Below are positions 25,899 through 33,962 of a stretch of 64,000 nucleotides of DNA, piece after piece (positions within the stretch are counted from its first letter, which is position 1; every line of letters starts with the position of its first letter). The notes under the pieces were generated by a model, which had not been told where the DNA came from, made no database searches, and worked only from the letters and a program-made list of their open reading frames with translations. Location: the NCBI GenBank assembly GCA_963798655.1, contig CAWCUH010000012.1:124001-188000 (forward strand). The letters are read 5' to 3'. The translations under genes were made by a program, and so were the position numbers. Origin of the DNA: CAVSMC01 sp963798655. GTDB lineage: Bacteria; Pseudomonadota; Gammaproteobacteria; Burkholderiales; Casimicrobiaceae.

Positions 25899-26338
25899 CG
25901 CTGCGCGCCCGGTCGGCGATCGTCGTCGTTCGGTCCCGGTTCGTAGCCTTCGCACCGGCGCGGCACGTCGCGCACAGGCCGGTACTCGCGGCCCGCTGTA
26001 GCGATGCGCTGGCCGCGAAACGCCGCGAGACAGCGGCCCTCTGGCGCGAGATTCCGGCACGCCGTGCACGGCCGCCGGTCGTCACGATCCTGCGCAGCCG
26101 GCATTGCGTCGGACCTTACTGCACGCAACGAATCGCGCAACGATTCGGCCCCGCTGTTGCATGGGGTGTTGCGTTCCTGTTGCGCGGGGTGTTGCGCGTG
26201 CAATGGATCGGCCATAGAGCGAAGCGCCCCGTGGTCGTTGCGCGCCTGTTGCGTCGCCTGTTGCTCGTTCTTGCTGACCGTTGCGTGTTGCATCCCTAGG
26301 GGAACGCAACGCGCAACAGCGGTGATGATGCGGACCAT
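25865..26338 (-). CDS. Cys-rich island protein with Gln/Asn-rich N-terminus
   Basis: The 157-residue protein has a C-terminal half (about 88-135) with CTACRNLAPEGRCLAA and VPRRCEGYEPG, four regularly spaced Cys typical of a small zinc-binding module. The N-terminal half is rich in Gln, Ala and Asn because its codons consist largely of the phased GCAAC repeats described at 26125-26317. The ATG lies just beyond the primase stop at 26340. The repeats may serve DNA function first and protein second. Confidence 0.6.
   Translation of the reverse strand: MVRIITAVARCVPLGMQHATVSKNEQQATQQARNDHGALRSMADPLHAQHPAQQERNTPCNSGAESLRDSLRAVRSDAMPAAQDRDDRRPCTACRNLAPEGRCLAAFRGQRIATAGREYRPVRDVPRRCEGYEPGPNDDDRRPGAQRWPFLLERATA
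26125..26317. repeat. phased GTTGC/GCAAC array, putative iteron origin
   Basis: Thirteen GTTGC pentamers, counting either strand, occur in 193 bp. Plus-strand starts are 26156, 26168, 26179, 26191, then 26237, 26248, 26260, 26280 and 26287. Reverse copies start at 26125, 26137, 26306 and 26313. Within clusters the step is 11-12 bp, one helical turn, so sites face the same side. The array lies immediately downstream of the primase-helicase gene and is flanked by inverted copies at both ends. This is the layout of an iteron-type replication origin. The same bases also encode the start of the Cys-rich protein. Confidence 0.55.
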
Positions 26339-26339
26339 T

Positions 26340-28229
26340 TCAAGCGGCCTCTGGAGCGATCAAGCCTTGGTCGCGGGCGCGCCGAAGCGCCCGTGAGACT
26401 GTGCTTTTGTTGACGCCGAGTTCCTCGGCAATTTCGCGCAGGTTCGTGATTCCGTCCCGATGCAGCGCCGCGACCCGCTCAACGGTCGAGTCGTCGATAT
26501 CCTTCGTGGTCCATGTTTGGAGCCCGCGGGCGTCGGTGGATAGCTGCGCCTCGAATGAGCGCGCATCGTCGCCGCGGAGATACCGCCCCTTCTCAAACGT
26601 TACGACGAAGCGGGCCCCGTCTGCGGGGTCGTAGGGCTCGGGGTGCGTCAACGCGATCGCGGCGTCCAGAATGTCCTCGCGCTTCGAGGTGCCCCGCTGC
26701 TTGCCACCCTTGCCGGTATGGTGGACGAACAGCGCGGCGCGGCCATCGCGGCGCATCCGTAGCGCCCAAGTCTGTACCGGAATCCATGCCTCGGCGTCGT
26801 TTTCGCCGCCCCCGCTACGGACCAGCGTTGAGATGTTGTCAACGACGATCAGCGCCGGGTCGTGTTCGGCGATAACCCGCTGCAACTCCGCCTGGTCGTC
26901 TGGATTCGCCAAGTCTGGCGGAGCGCCGTCGAGAAGATCGGGCGTGACGAAGCGCAGCATTTCGGCGTCTACGTCAATGTCGCGGTCGTCCGCCGCGATG
27001 ATCGCGGCCAGCCGTTCCTTGAGCGCTACCGCGGGCATCTCACCGTCGAGAAACAGCACGCGACGCGGCGCCTGCGCCTGCCACCGCAGAAAGGCGCCGC
27101 CCGTTGCGACCGCATAGGCGACACCGAGCGAGAAATGCGTCTTGCCCACGCCGCGCCAGGCGTGTACCTGCGCGAGCCCTTGTGTGAGCAGCCATGGCGC
27201 AAGCAGCGCGACGCGCTGGGGCAGCTCGGCGTTGACAAGCTCTAGCATCGTCACGGAACGGAAGCGCGGAGGCGCAGAATCGGCCGCTGTTGCGTTCCCG
27301 GAGTCCGGTTGCGCTTCGGGTGCGTCAGGCCCTCTCGCGTTCGCCACGGCGCGTTCTACGGCTTCCGTGCCTCGTTGCTTTGCCAGATCGTTGAAGTCGG
27401 TTGCGCCGTCCGGCCGATCGTCGCCGAAGTCAGGAACCGCGACGAGCCCGACAACGGCTCGCGCCGCCTCCGTCGCTTTCGTCAAGCCGGGATTGCCCGC
27501 CGTGCGGTAATCGTCGTCGGCGCACAGCACGATAGCGGCGTCAGGGAAGCGCTCGCGCATCGCGCGCGCAACCGGCGCAAGATTGCCGGCGTTGAATGCA
27601 ACCGCGACCGCAAGCCCCGTTGCTTCATGCACGGTCGCGCCGGTTGCGAAGCCCTCGGCGATGCATAGCCACTCGTTTGGTTTGCCGATCGAGTAGTAGC
27701 AGCCGCGAACGCGTCCGCCGGGCAGAAACAGCTTGTCGCCGTCCGGTGCGATGAATTGCAGCGATTTCAGTTCGCCCGCTTCGCGCATCGGCACAACGAG
27801 CTGGCCATCGTGCACGCGGACGCCGTACGCCTTGACCGCCTTGCGCGCGAGGTACGGATGATCGGCTGGCGCCGGCCGTGCGATGTTCCACAACTCGGCA
27901 GCGCGCTTACACGCCTCGTCGTGGCGTTGCTTCTCGGCCGCATCGCGGCGCGTCCGGTCGGATTCCGCCTTGCGCTTTAGCGCTTCGACTTCGGCGAACG
28001 ATAGCTTGCGGCCGATATCGGCGTGCCACGTCTCGGTAATGCCGAGGCGCCAGCAACCAAAACTTCCTGCTGGAATGCCGTTCGCGTGGTAGACGTACCA
28101 TCCAGCATCGTCACCGCGCTTGCCGTTGCTCGCGAACCGATGGATATTGCCGTCGTCGTCGATCGTGTCCGGCGGAGTTAGGCCCGCGGCTACGATCGCC
28201 TGTCGGAATTGCTCGGTCGCGGCACTCAT
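26340..28229 (-). CDS. primase-helicase (TOPRIM + RepA-like AAA ATPase)
   Basis: The product has 629 residues from ATG 28229, which overlaps the upstream stop (ATGA) and so is preferred to ATG 28241. Residues about 1-110 form an N-terminal domain with DGNIHRFAS and GWYVYHANG. A DUF7146/TOPRIM region (about 110-290) follows, with LCIAEGFATGATV and VLCADDDYRTAG. The RecA-like AAA_25 ATPase (about 330-545) has Walker A WRGVGKTHFS, Walker B ALIVVDN and FVHHTGKGG. The C-terminal helix-turn-helix ends EELGVNKSTVSRALRRARDQ. This is the replication protein of the island. Confidence 0.88.
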   Translation of the reverse strand: MSAATEQFRQAIVAAGLTPPDTIDDDGNIHRFASNGKRGDDAGWYVYHANGIPAGSFGCWRLGITETWHADIGRKLSFAEVEALKRKAESDRTRRDAAEKQRHDEACKRAAELWNIARPAPADHPYLARKAVKAYGVRVHDGQLVVPMREAGELKSLQFIAPDGDKLFLPGGRVRGCYYSIGKPNEWLCIAEGFATGATVHEATGLAVAVAFNAGNLAPVARAMRERFPDAAIVLCADDDYRTAGNPGLTKATEAARAVVGLVAVPDFGDDRPDGATDFNDLAKQRGTEAVERAVANARGPDAPEAQPDSGNATAADSAPPRFRSVTMLELVNAELPQRVALLAPWLLTQGLAQVHAWRGVGKTHFSLGVAYAVATGGAFLRWQAQAPRRVLFLDGEMPAVALKERLAAIIAADDRDIDVDAEMLRFVTPDLLDGAPPDLANPDDQAELQRVIAEHDPALIVVDNISTLVRSGGGENDAEAWIPVQTWALRMRRDGRAALFVHHTGKGGKQRGTSKREDILDAAIALTHPEPYDPADGARFVVTFEKGRYLRGDDARSFEAQLSTDARGLQTWTTKDIDDSTVERVAALHRDGITNLREIAEELGVNKSTVSRALRRARDQGLIAPEAA

Positions 28230-28435
28230 GCGGACCGCCATTCCGGATGCCGAGCGAATGCGGCTTGTGTTTCGGGCAGATCGCGTGCGCCGGCGTTGTA
28301 CAGCAGCACTGCCAACAACTTCTCCGCTTGCGCGGTCATTGCTATGTCGCTACTATTGGGTTGGATTGTTTCTGTGTTTTCGAGAGCCGCCGGCGCGACC
28401 CGAGCGGCTTTCGTTTTCTTGCTCCGCGCGCTCAC
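28226..28435 (-). CDS. small hypothetical island protein
   Basis: This 69-residue protein has a GTG start that overlaps the AlpA stop (GTGA) and a stop that overlaps the primase start (ATGA). The double overlap supports translation despite no recognisable family. It has a basic N-terminus (SKKTKAARVAPAA) and a helical C-terminus (AEKLLAVLLYNAG...). Confidence 0.6.
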   Translation of the reverse strand: MSARSKKTKAARVAPAALENTETIQPNSSDIAMTAQAEKLLAVLLYNAGARDLPETQAAFARHPEWRSA

Positions 28436-28680
28436 GTGCGATCCCCCGCGGCATTCTTTCGCTTCGCGATAAGCTGTTTGACGAGCGCGCGGATCTCGTC
28501 ATCCGATGCGCCAGCCAATCGCGCCGCATTTAGTGCGTGTGCTTCGTGCTCGGGCCAGCCTGACGCTCTCTTGCCTAAACGAACCGGCGGCGTCCAAAGC
28601 CCTTCCTTAATGTGGACGTATGTCTGAGTGTTGCCCAGCCCGTTGCCAAGCTGCGGCCGGCGCAAGTACATGACACGCAT
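28432..28680 (-). CDS. AlpA family transcriptional regulator
   Basis: The 82-residue protein has the winged/MerR-like HTH of AlpA (prophage CP4-57 regulator): MYLRRPQLGNGLGNTQTYVH, then LWTPPVRLGKRASGWPEHE and a C-terminal helix ASDDEIRALVKQLIA. AlpA proteins activate excision or replication genes of islands. It is first of a tightly overlapping chain (AlpA, small protein, primase-helicase), so it probably controls them. Two palindromes lie 66-105 bp upstream. Confidence 0.85.
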   Translation of the reverse strand: MRVMYLRRPQLGNGLGNTQTYVHIKEGLWTPPVRLGKRASGWPEHEAHALNAARLAGASDDEIRALVKQLIAKRKNAAGDRT

Positions 28681-28745
28681 ACAGCGATCTCCCGATGAGG
28701 GGCCGCTGCGACTGTCAAAATGAGTGAGAGCATGCGGACCCGTTC

Positions 28746-28785
28746 CCGTGAATTCACGGTATCGGTAGCCGGAATTCCGGCTACC
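28746..28785. promoter_or_regulatory. two adjacent GAATTC-centred palindromes, putative operator or origin element
   Basis: A perfect 14-bp palindrome CCGTGAATTCACGG lies at 28746-28759. Four bases later a perfect 22-bp palindrome lies at 28764-28785, whose left half is GGTAGCCGGAA. Both have GAATTC at the centre. They sit in the 264-bp gap upstream of alpA and downstream of the helix-turn-helix gene. Likely roles are dimer-binding operators for AlpA or the neighbouring HTH protein. Confidence 0.6.
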
Positions 28786-28944
28786 TCCGGGTCAGCTCGC
28801 CAAAACTGACTAACGCTTGCGCCGTACTTCCGTCGGGACGCGATCCCCGACAGCAATTGCTCAAAGTATAGCGGATGAGTGCGTGGTTTCAAGCGCGGCT
28901 GCGAACCCTCGCGAAAGATTCAGCACCCGCAAGTAGCGGAACGC

Positions 28945-29520
28945 TTAGCGCGCCGCCGCTTTTCTGCCAGCCGCAGTCAGGATCTCGTTAATGCGCCGAT
29001 GCGATAAGTTGAACCGCTTTGCAAGTTTCGCTGGCGCATCACGCGGCGACGTGTCCGCTGTAGTAAGCGCGTCATAGGCGGTGATGATCTTGGAATCCCG
29101 GCGGGCGTTCCGATCAACGTTCCGATCGGCGGTCGCCTTTCCGCCTGCGCGGGGGCCGCGGAGCCGCTTCTCGTGTTCAACCTGAAGCAGCCTGACGGCG
29201 GCATCGTGATCCTTTCGCCGGCAAATTTCTTCCCGGATAACGCGGCCAGCGCTTGCAAAGTCGAGCGCTCCGTAACTTCGTTGAGCCTTTTCGAACGCAG
29301 CGTTCAAAGCGCCGTTCGCTTCCTGTCTCGGAAGCCGACGAGCGACCCAAGCGACTGACTCAAGCGTAACTGCCGGGCGGGGAATTCCGAGCGCATCAGC
29401 CTCGGCAAAGGTTCGTTCTAGCAAATACCTCTTGCCAATATCTTCGTCGGAAAGTGCGACGAACGCGCGCCAGTCGCTGCCGAGCCACTTACTCCGCGCC
29501 TTCGATTTCGCGTGCCTCAT
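28945..29520 (-). CDS. hypothetical island protein with C-terminal HTH
   Basis: The 191-residue basic, mostly helical protein opens MRHAKSKARSKWLGSDWRAF. The last 45 residues (PRDAPAKLAKRFNLSHRRIN followed by EILTAAG) look like a helix-turn-helix. It lies between the integrase and alpA, 52 bp after the integrase stop, and could be a regulator or excisionase-like factor. No family recognised. Confidence 0.6.
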   Translation of the reverse strand: MRHAKSKARSKWLGSDWRAFVALSDEDIGKRYLLERTFAEADALGIPRPAVTLESVAWVARRLPRQEANGALNAAFEKAQRSYGALDFASAGRVIREEICRRKDHDAAVRLLQVEHEKRLRGPRAGGKATADRNVDRNARRDSKIITAYDALTTADTSPRDAPAKLAKRFNLSHRRINEILTAAGRKAAAR

Positions 29521-29572
29521 GTCGCGGCTGGACCTCGGCGAGCGCTTCGGGTCAATGCGCGGCCCGCCGTCA

Positions 29573-30816
29573 TTAGCTTGCTTGCTTGATCGACACGACT
29601 TCGGCGCCGTCGCGCGCCGCGATCAATTGCGCCTCGTACCACGTCATCAGGGACCGGCGCAGGTCCAACCGCTTCGCGCGATCGTACGACGCCGCGACCT
29701 TGTTGCCGACTATGTGATCTAGTTGCGCCTCGATCGCGTCGCCATCCTTGCCGGCGTCGCGCGCCCAGGTCGAAAACACGCTGCGCCAGGAATGCGGCGA
29801 GTGCCGATTCGCCAGCCCCAATCCGCGGCGATAAAGCTTTTCGACCGCCTCTCGCGTGATCGGGCCGTCGCGGTTCGGTGCTGGGCAGACATACACCGAA
29901 TCGTCGCCGTCGGCACGATGCCACTCGCGCATCATCGCTAGAAGCTTCGCCGGGATCGGAACGACGTGCGCCCCGCGCTCGGCATCCTTGCGCTTCATGC
30001 GCTCACGTGGGATCGACCACGTTCCGCCGTTGCAGATCGACCTCCGACCACTCGTGCCGGGGTAATCTCGCCGATGCGCTGCGCAGTGAACACGGTTAGC
30101 AGATGCGCCCGCCGGACACCTCGCGACATTTCCGCCCGTTCGGCGTCGCGCAGAATCTGTCCGACCTGCTTGTGTTCGAGCACTGCCGCGAAGTGCTTAC
30201 GATCGGCCTTCTTCTCGGGATCGGGGCGCGGCAGCGGGTTGACTGGAATCAGCCCACGGCGCACGGAGTAGTCCATGATTCCTTGTAGCCGCTGCTCGAC
30301 CTTGCGCGCCATATCGGGCGCCCGACGTTCCGCCTTCTCGATGATCGGCGCGGCAAGTGCAGCGCTGATCTCCGAAACAGGCAAGAGCCGGAGCGTCGGC
30401 AGGTGATTGCGAATACTAGCCTCGACCTCTTGCTTGTAGTCCGGCGTCCAACGTTTCCGCTTCGCCTGCCGCTCGACCCAACGATCGGCGACGGCCCCGA
30501 AGGTGCTCGCGGAAGCGGCCGTACGGCGCGCCTTCTCGACGCGCTGTTCCGTCGTGACGTGGCGGCCCTCCTTCGCCAGTGCTCTCGCCTTGTCGGCCTT
30601 CTTCCGCGCCTCGGCTAGAGTCACGTCATCTAAACGCCCGAGCGTCGCCGTCTGGTCTTTGCCGTCAAGCCGGTAACGAAATTGCCAGGCGGGCGGCCCC
30701 ACGGCCGGAATGTAGAGCGCGAGCCCGGCGCCGTCGTAAAGACGATAAGGCTTCGCCTTCGGCTTGGCCTTGCGAATCTGAAGATCCGTTAGAAGATCGC
30801 GACCGCGCTTTGCCAT
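29573..30816 (-). pseudogene. tyrosine recombinase/integrase (two frame breaks)
   Basis: The N-terminal part from ATG 30816 has the DUF4102 arm-binding opening (LLTDLQIRKAKPKAKPYRLY), the SAM-like core-binding region and the first catalytic Arg in FTAQRIGEI. Skipping one G at 30051 gives ARWSEVDLQRRN; skipping another at 30020 gives WSIPRERMKRKDAERGAH. The frame then continues to 29573 with GLANRHSPHSWRSVFSTWA, LDHIVGN and the nucleophile Tyr in ASYDRAKR. Both extra bases directly precede TGGTCG. The intact protein would be about 413 residues, P4-type integrase size. It is adjacent to the att site in ssrA. Confidence 0.88.
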
Positions 30817-30833
30817 GGCCCGTCCTCCACCTC

Positions 30834-30977
30834 TTACCCCGTACTAGTTCGATGGTTGCTTTACCCGTCAGCTCTTACCCTCATTATGAGCGGCTTTAGC
30901 CGGATGTCAACGGCCGTCTGCGCAGACTGAAAGTAGACAAGGAAACGGCCCCGCTCGGGGGCCGTCATAGAGGGTAA
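30834..30977. repeat. right TTACCC repeats (integrase arm-site-like)
   Basis: TTACCC occurs at 30834-30839, 30861-30866 and 30875-30880, with an inverted copy at 30972-30977 abutting the att core. The set fills the gap between the integrase start codon and the right att repeat. Binding here would also let the integrase repress its own promoter. Confidence 0.55.
30943..30966 (-). terminator. island-borne replacement ssrA terminator
   Basis: Stem ACGGCCCC/GGGGCCGT (30945-30952 with 30958-30965) with a 5-nt loop, followed on the minus strand by a short T-rich stretch. It lies 12 bp after the ssrA CCA end, where the native terminator used to be. Confidence 0.6.
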
Positions 30978-31004
30978 TGGTGGAGGTGGGCGGAATCGAA
31001 CCGC
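30978..31004. repeat. right attachment-site repeat (ssrA 3' end)
   Basis: 27 bp identical to 19974-20000. This copy belongs to the intact ssrA and contains its T-arm and CCA end. Confidence 0.92.
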
Positions 31005-31343
31005 CGTCCGGAAGCACTCGACAGTCAGGACTACATGCTTAGTCTCGTCATTGTGCTCTCACCGCTTCGCCGTTGACGGACAGACGACTTGCGGCCAGTC
31101 ACCTTGGTTTAACGTCTCGCCCAAGTGACCCGGGCGGACGCGATCGCTCTAGATGTCCTCGCCGTGACTGTTTACATCACCCGGGCCGAGCGCTTCCCGG
31201 TGCGAGGTCCGGCGGGATTAAGCCGCCAGAGCGTACGTTTCGTCGTTCGCAGTTAAGTTTGCGATTGCTCGAGTTTTACGAGGACAAGCGCCTCGGCATG
31301 CCCCGCGCTGCTTTGCAACCCCCGTCGAAACCAGTTCACCCCC
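30978..31343 (-). ncRNA. ssrA: tmRNA
   Basis: The 366-nt RNA starts GGGGGTGAACTGGTTTCGAC and ends with a T-arm (GGTTCGATTCC) and CACCTCCACCA. The first seven nt pair with the last seven before ACCA, including one G-U. The tag reading frame at 31250-31218 encodes ANDETYALAA and a TAA stop, a betaproteobacterial-type tag. tmRNA with SmpB rescues stalled ribosomes and marks the products for proteolysis. Its 3' end is the island target; the sequence there is restored, so it should be functional. Confidence 0.97.
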
Positions 31344-31504
31344 GGTGATCGATCGAGCGCCGCTCGCGCGGCGTTTGCAATTGCGTGGAAGTGCCAAATG
31401 ATACCACCGCGTTCGCGGTGCTCATGGATACGAATTTAGGTACGTGCCGGCGGAATTTCAAGTCGTGTAGATTAGCGGATCCACGCGCCCCGCCACGTAC
31501 GCCG

Positions 31505-32968
31505 ATGCCCACGCATTCTGTCCCGCTCGTTCCGGTAATCCTGTCCGGCGGCGCCGGCACGCGACTGTGGCCGCTGTCGCGCGAGACGGCGCCGAAGCCG
31601 TTCATGCCGCTGCCGGACGGCGAGACGCTGCTGGCGAAAACCGCTGCGCGTGCGCTGGCGTTGCCGAACGTCGCGCTGCTCCTCACCATCACCAACCGCG
31701 ACCTCTACTTCCACACGAAGGACGTGTATGCCGGCGTGATCGAGGCCATGCCGGCTCCGCCGGCGTTCCTGCTCGAGCCGTTTGGCCGCAATACGGCGCC
31801 GGCTGTCGCGCTCGCCGCGCTTTACACGCAGGCGATGCACGGCGACGACGCGCTGATGCTGGTGCTGCCGGCAGACCACCTGATCCGCGATCAGCCCGCC
31901 TTCGCGGTGGCCGTCGAAACCGCGGCGCAGTTCGCACAACAGGGCAAGCTCGTGACGTTCGGCATCTCCCCCACTCACCCGGAGACCGGCTTCGGCTACA
32001 TCGAGTGCGGCGATCCGGTTGCACCGGCGGTCAACGTCGCCACGCGCTTCGTCGAGAAGCCGCCGCTCGCGCTCGCGCACGAGTACGTTGCGTCGGGGCG
32101 CTATGCATGGAACTCGGGAATGTTCCTATTCACCGCGCGCGCGATCATCGACGCGATCGAGCGCCATGCACCGGCGGTGAACGAGAGCACGCGCATGTGC
32201 TGGCAGGCGCTTGCACCGCGGGTCCCTGCCGACACGATGCTCGAGGTCGATGCGGCCACGTTTGCCGCCGTGCCGGACATCTCGATCGACTACGCGGTCA
32301 TGGAGCAGGCGGCCGCGGCGGGCGACGTCGTCGTCGTTCGCGGCGCATTCGACTGGAGCGACGTCGGCACATGGCAGGCCGTCTCCGATCTGATCGAAGC
32401 CGATGCGCAGGGCAATCGCGGCCACGGCGAGCGCGTCGCGATCGCGACCAGGGACACGTACGTACACTGCGACGATCGCGTCGTCGCGACGATCGGCGTC
32501 GAGAACCTCGTGATCGTCGACACGCCGGATGCGCTGCTCGTCGCGCATCGCGACCACCTGCAGCGGGTCAAGGACGTCGTCGGCGAGCTGAAAGCGCGCG
32601 GCCACGAGTCGTACAAGCTGCACAGGACGGTCGGCCGGCCTTGGGGCGCATACACGGTGCTGCAGGAAGGTGCCGGCTTCAAGATCAAGCGCATCGAAGT
32701 GAAGCCCGGCGCGTCGCTGTCGCTGCAGCTTCACCACCGGCGCAGCGAGCACTGGGTCGTCGTGAGCGGGACGGCGCGCTGCACGCGCGGCGACGACGTG
32801 TACACCGTGGGCGCGAACGAGTCGACGTACATTCCGACGAACACGCGGCACCGGCTCGAGAACCGCGGCAGCGAGCCGCTGGTGATCATCGAAGTGCAGT
32901 GCGGGGACTACGTCGGCGAGGACGACATCGTGCGCTTCGACGACGTGTACGGGCGCGCGAAGGGCTGA
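31505..32968 (+). CDS. manC: mannose-1-phosphate guanylyltransferase / mannose-6-phosphate isomerase
   Basis: The 487-residue bifunctional enzyme starts at ATG 31505. The N-terminal nucleotidyltransferase has VILSGGAGTRLWPLSRE (pyrophosphorylase motif) and FVEKPP. The C-terminal cupin has the PMI type II signature RPWGAYTVL, then QLHHRRSEHWVVVSG with metal-binding His residues, and NTRHRLEN. It makes GDP-mannose for surface polysaccharide. It is divergent from ssrA and stands alone here; no other polysaccharide gene is adjacent, although glycosyltransferases lie at the right edge of the window. Confidence 0.94.
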   Translation: MPTHSVPLVPVILSGGAGTRLWPLSRETAPKPFMPLPDGETLLAKTAARALALPNVALLLTITNRDLYFHTKDVYAGVIEAMPAPPAFLLEPFGRNTAPAVALAALYTQAMHGDDALMLVLPADHLIRDQPAFAVAVETAAQFAQQGKLVTFGISPTHPETGFGYIECGDPVAPAVNVATRFVEKPPLALAHEYVASGRYAWNSGMFLFTARAIIDAIERHAPAVNESTRMCWQALAPRVPADTMLEVDAATFAAVPDISIDYAVMEQAAAAGDVVVVRGAFDWSDVGTWQAVSDLIEADAQGNRGHGERVAIATRDTYVHCDDRVVATIGVENLVIVDTPDALLVAHRDHLQRVKDVVGELKARGHESYKLHRTVGRPWGAYTVLQEGAGFKIKRIEVKPGASLSLQLHHRRSEHWVVVSGTARCTRGDDVYTVGANESTYIPTNTRHRLENRGSEPLVIIEVQCGDYVGEDDIVRFDDVYGRAKG

Positions 32969-33029
32969 CGAGTCGTTGCCGCGCGCCTACAGACCCAGCC
33001 AGGCGATCGCGGAAGCCTCGATTGCGGGA

Positions 33030-33830
33030 TCAGGGCGCGACGAAGCCCTTGTAACCGCTGGCGGCGAGCGCGCGACGGCCGGGGTCGTGCTGCGACAGCG
33101 CGATGAGCGCGTCATGAAGCTTGTTGCGATCGTCGAGCGTAACGCGCGTCGACACGATGACCTGCTTGATCGGCACGCCGCGCGAGCGCGCGAACACCTT
33201 GCCGCCCTTGTCCGTCCACTGCTTCACGACCGCATTCGCCGCCGTCGCGCCGACCTGCGCGAAGTCGTATTCGAGATAGAACGGCACCGCGTCCTGATAA
33301 CGGGTCGTGATGACCTTCACGTCGCCGGATCCCATGTTCGCGGTGCGCAGCATCGCGCGCACCATGACGGCCGTGATCGAATCGGGATCGGGCGTGACCA
33401 GCACGCAGCCGTCCTTCATGTCGGCGAGCCCGCCGTAAGGCCGCTGCGGCTTCGACATGAGCGACACCGTGTATTCGGTGTAGCCGGCGGTCCATGCGAC
33501 CGACTGATAGCGCCCGGCCTTGATTTCCGCCATCGCGACGTGCGCCGGATGGATGAATGCCGCGTCGTATTCCTGGCGCGCGAGCCCGGCGCGGACATCG
33601 TCGTAGGCGGGGACGAGCACGAGCCTCACCCGCCGCTGCAGCGCCTTGCCGATCGCCTCGGCCAGCGGCTCGAACTTGTCGCGGATCTCCTTCGGCGTCG
33701 CCTGGTAGGTGACGCCCTCGGTCACCGCGAAGACGAAATCCGGCGACTGCGCCCACACCGGCGACGCGGCGCCCCACGCGACGATCAACGCGCAGGCGAT
33801 GGCGAAAAGCGTTGTTTTGGCTCTGTACAC
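33030..33830 (-). CDS. PhnD-like periplasmic substrate-binding protein
   Basis: The 266-residue protein starts GTG 33830, has a signal peptide ending SPVWAQ, and matches the phosphate/phosphonate-binding (PhnD/PBP2) family: VTYQATPKEIRDKFEPLAEA, YDAAFIHPAHVAMAE, YTVSLMSKPQRPYGGLADMK. Members with no transporter nearby often serve as sensors or bind metal complexes. Here no permease or ATPase accompanies it; it is the last gene downstream of the FTR1 iron cluster, 132 bp after the preceding gene, so a link to iron uptake is possible but inferred. Confidence 0.8.
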   Translation of the reverse strand: MYRAKTTLFAIACALIVAWGAASPVWAQSPDFVFAVTEGVTYQATPKEIRDKFEPLAEAIGKALQRRVRLVLVPAYDDVRAGLARQEYDAAFIHPAHVAMAEIKAGRYQSVAWTAGYTEYTVSLMSKPQRPYGGLADMKDGCVLVTPDPDSITAVMVRAMLRTANMGSGDVKVITTRYQDAVPFYLEYDFAQVGATAANAVVKQWTDKGGKVFARSRGVPIKQVIVSTRVTLDDRNKLHDALIALSQHDPGRRALAASGYKGFVAP

Positions 33831-33962
33831 GGCATCGGGCGAACGGGTTCGCTGGGGGGCGATCTTCGGCGGTCATGCGGCCGAAGTACGATCGCATGCA
33901 CGCGCCGTGCCCGCCGCGCCTCGTGCGAGCGTCCCGGTCGCCGGCCGCCCGCGTCCCCCCAA

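Larger units (their letters stand above)
19974..31004. mobile_element. ssrA-integrated genomic island (satellite/IME-like)
   Basis: The 11.0-kb element lies between 27-bp direct repeats in the 3' end of ssrA. The integrase gene lies next to the intact ssrA and reads away from it. The right two-thirds carry a leftward chain: integrase, helix-turn-helix protein, AlpA, small protein, primase-helicase, and three small or medium conserved proteins with 4-8 bp or larger overlaps. The left third carries lower-GC cargo: two secreted proteins, a GIY-YIG protein, small proteins and a PEP-CTERM protein. No capsid, portal, terminase, relaxase or type IV secretion gene is seen, so it would need a helper phage or conjugative element to move. 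Confidence 0.9.

Noticed and set aside
26125..26317. CRISPR-like array
   Set aside because: The repeat unit is only five to seven bases with 11-12 bp steps and no spacers.
28681..28892. Small gene upstream of alpA
   Set aside because: The frame is an extension of sequence overlapping the palindromes and alpA, with no credible protein features.
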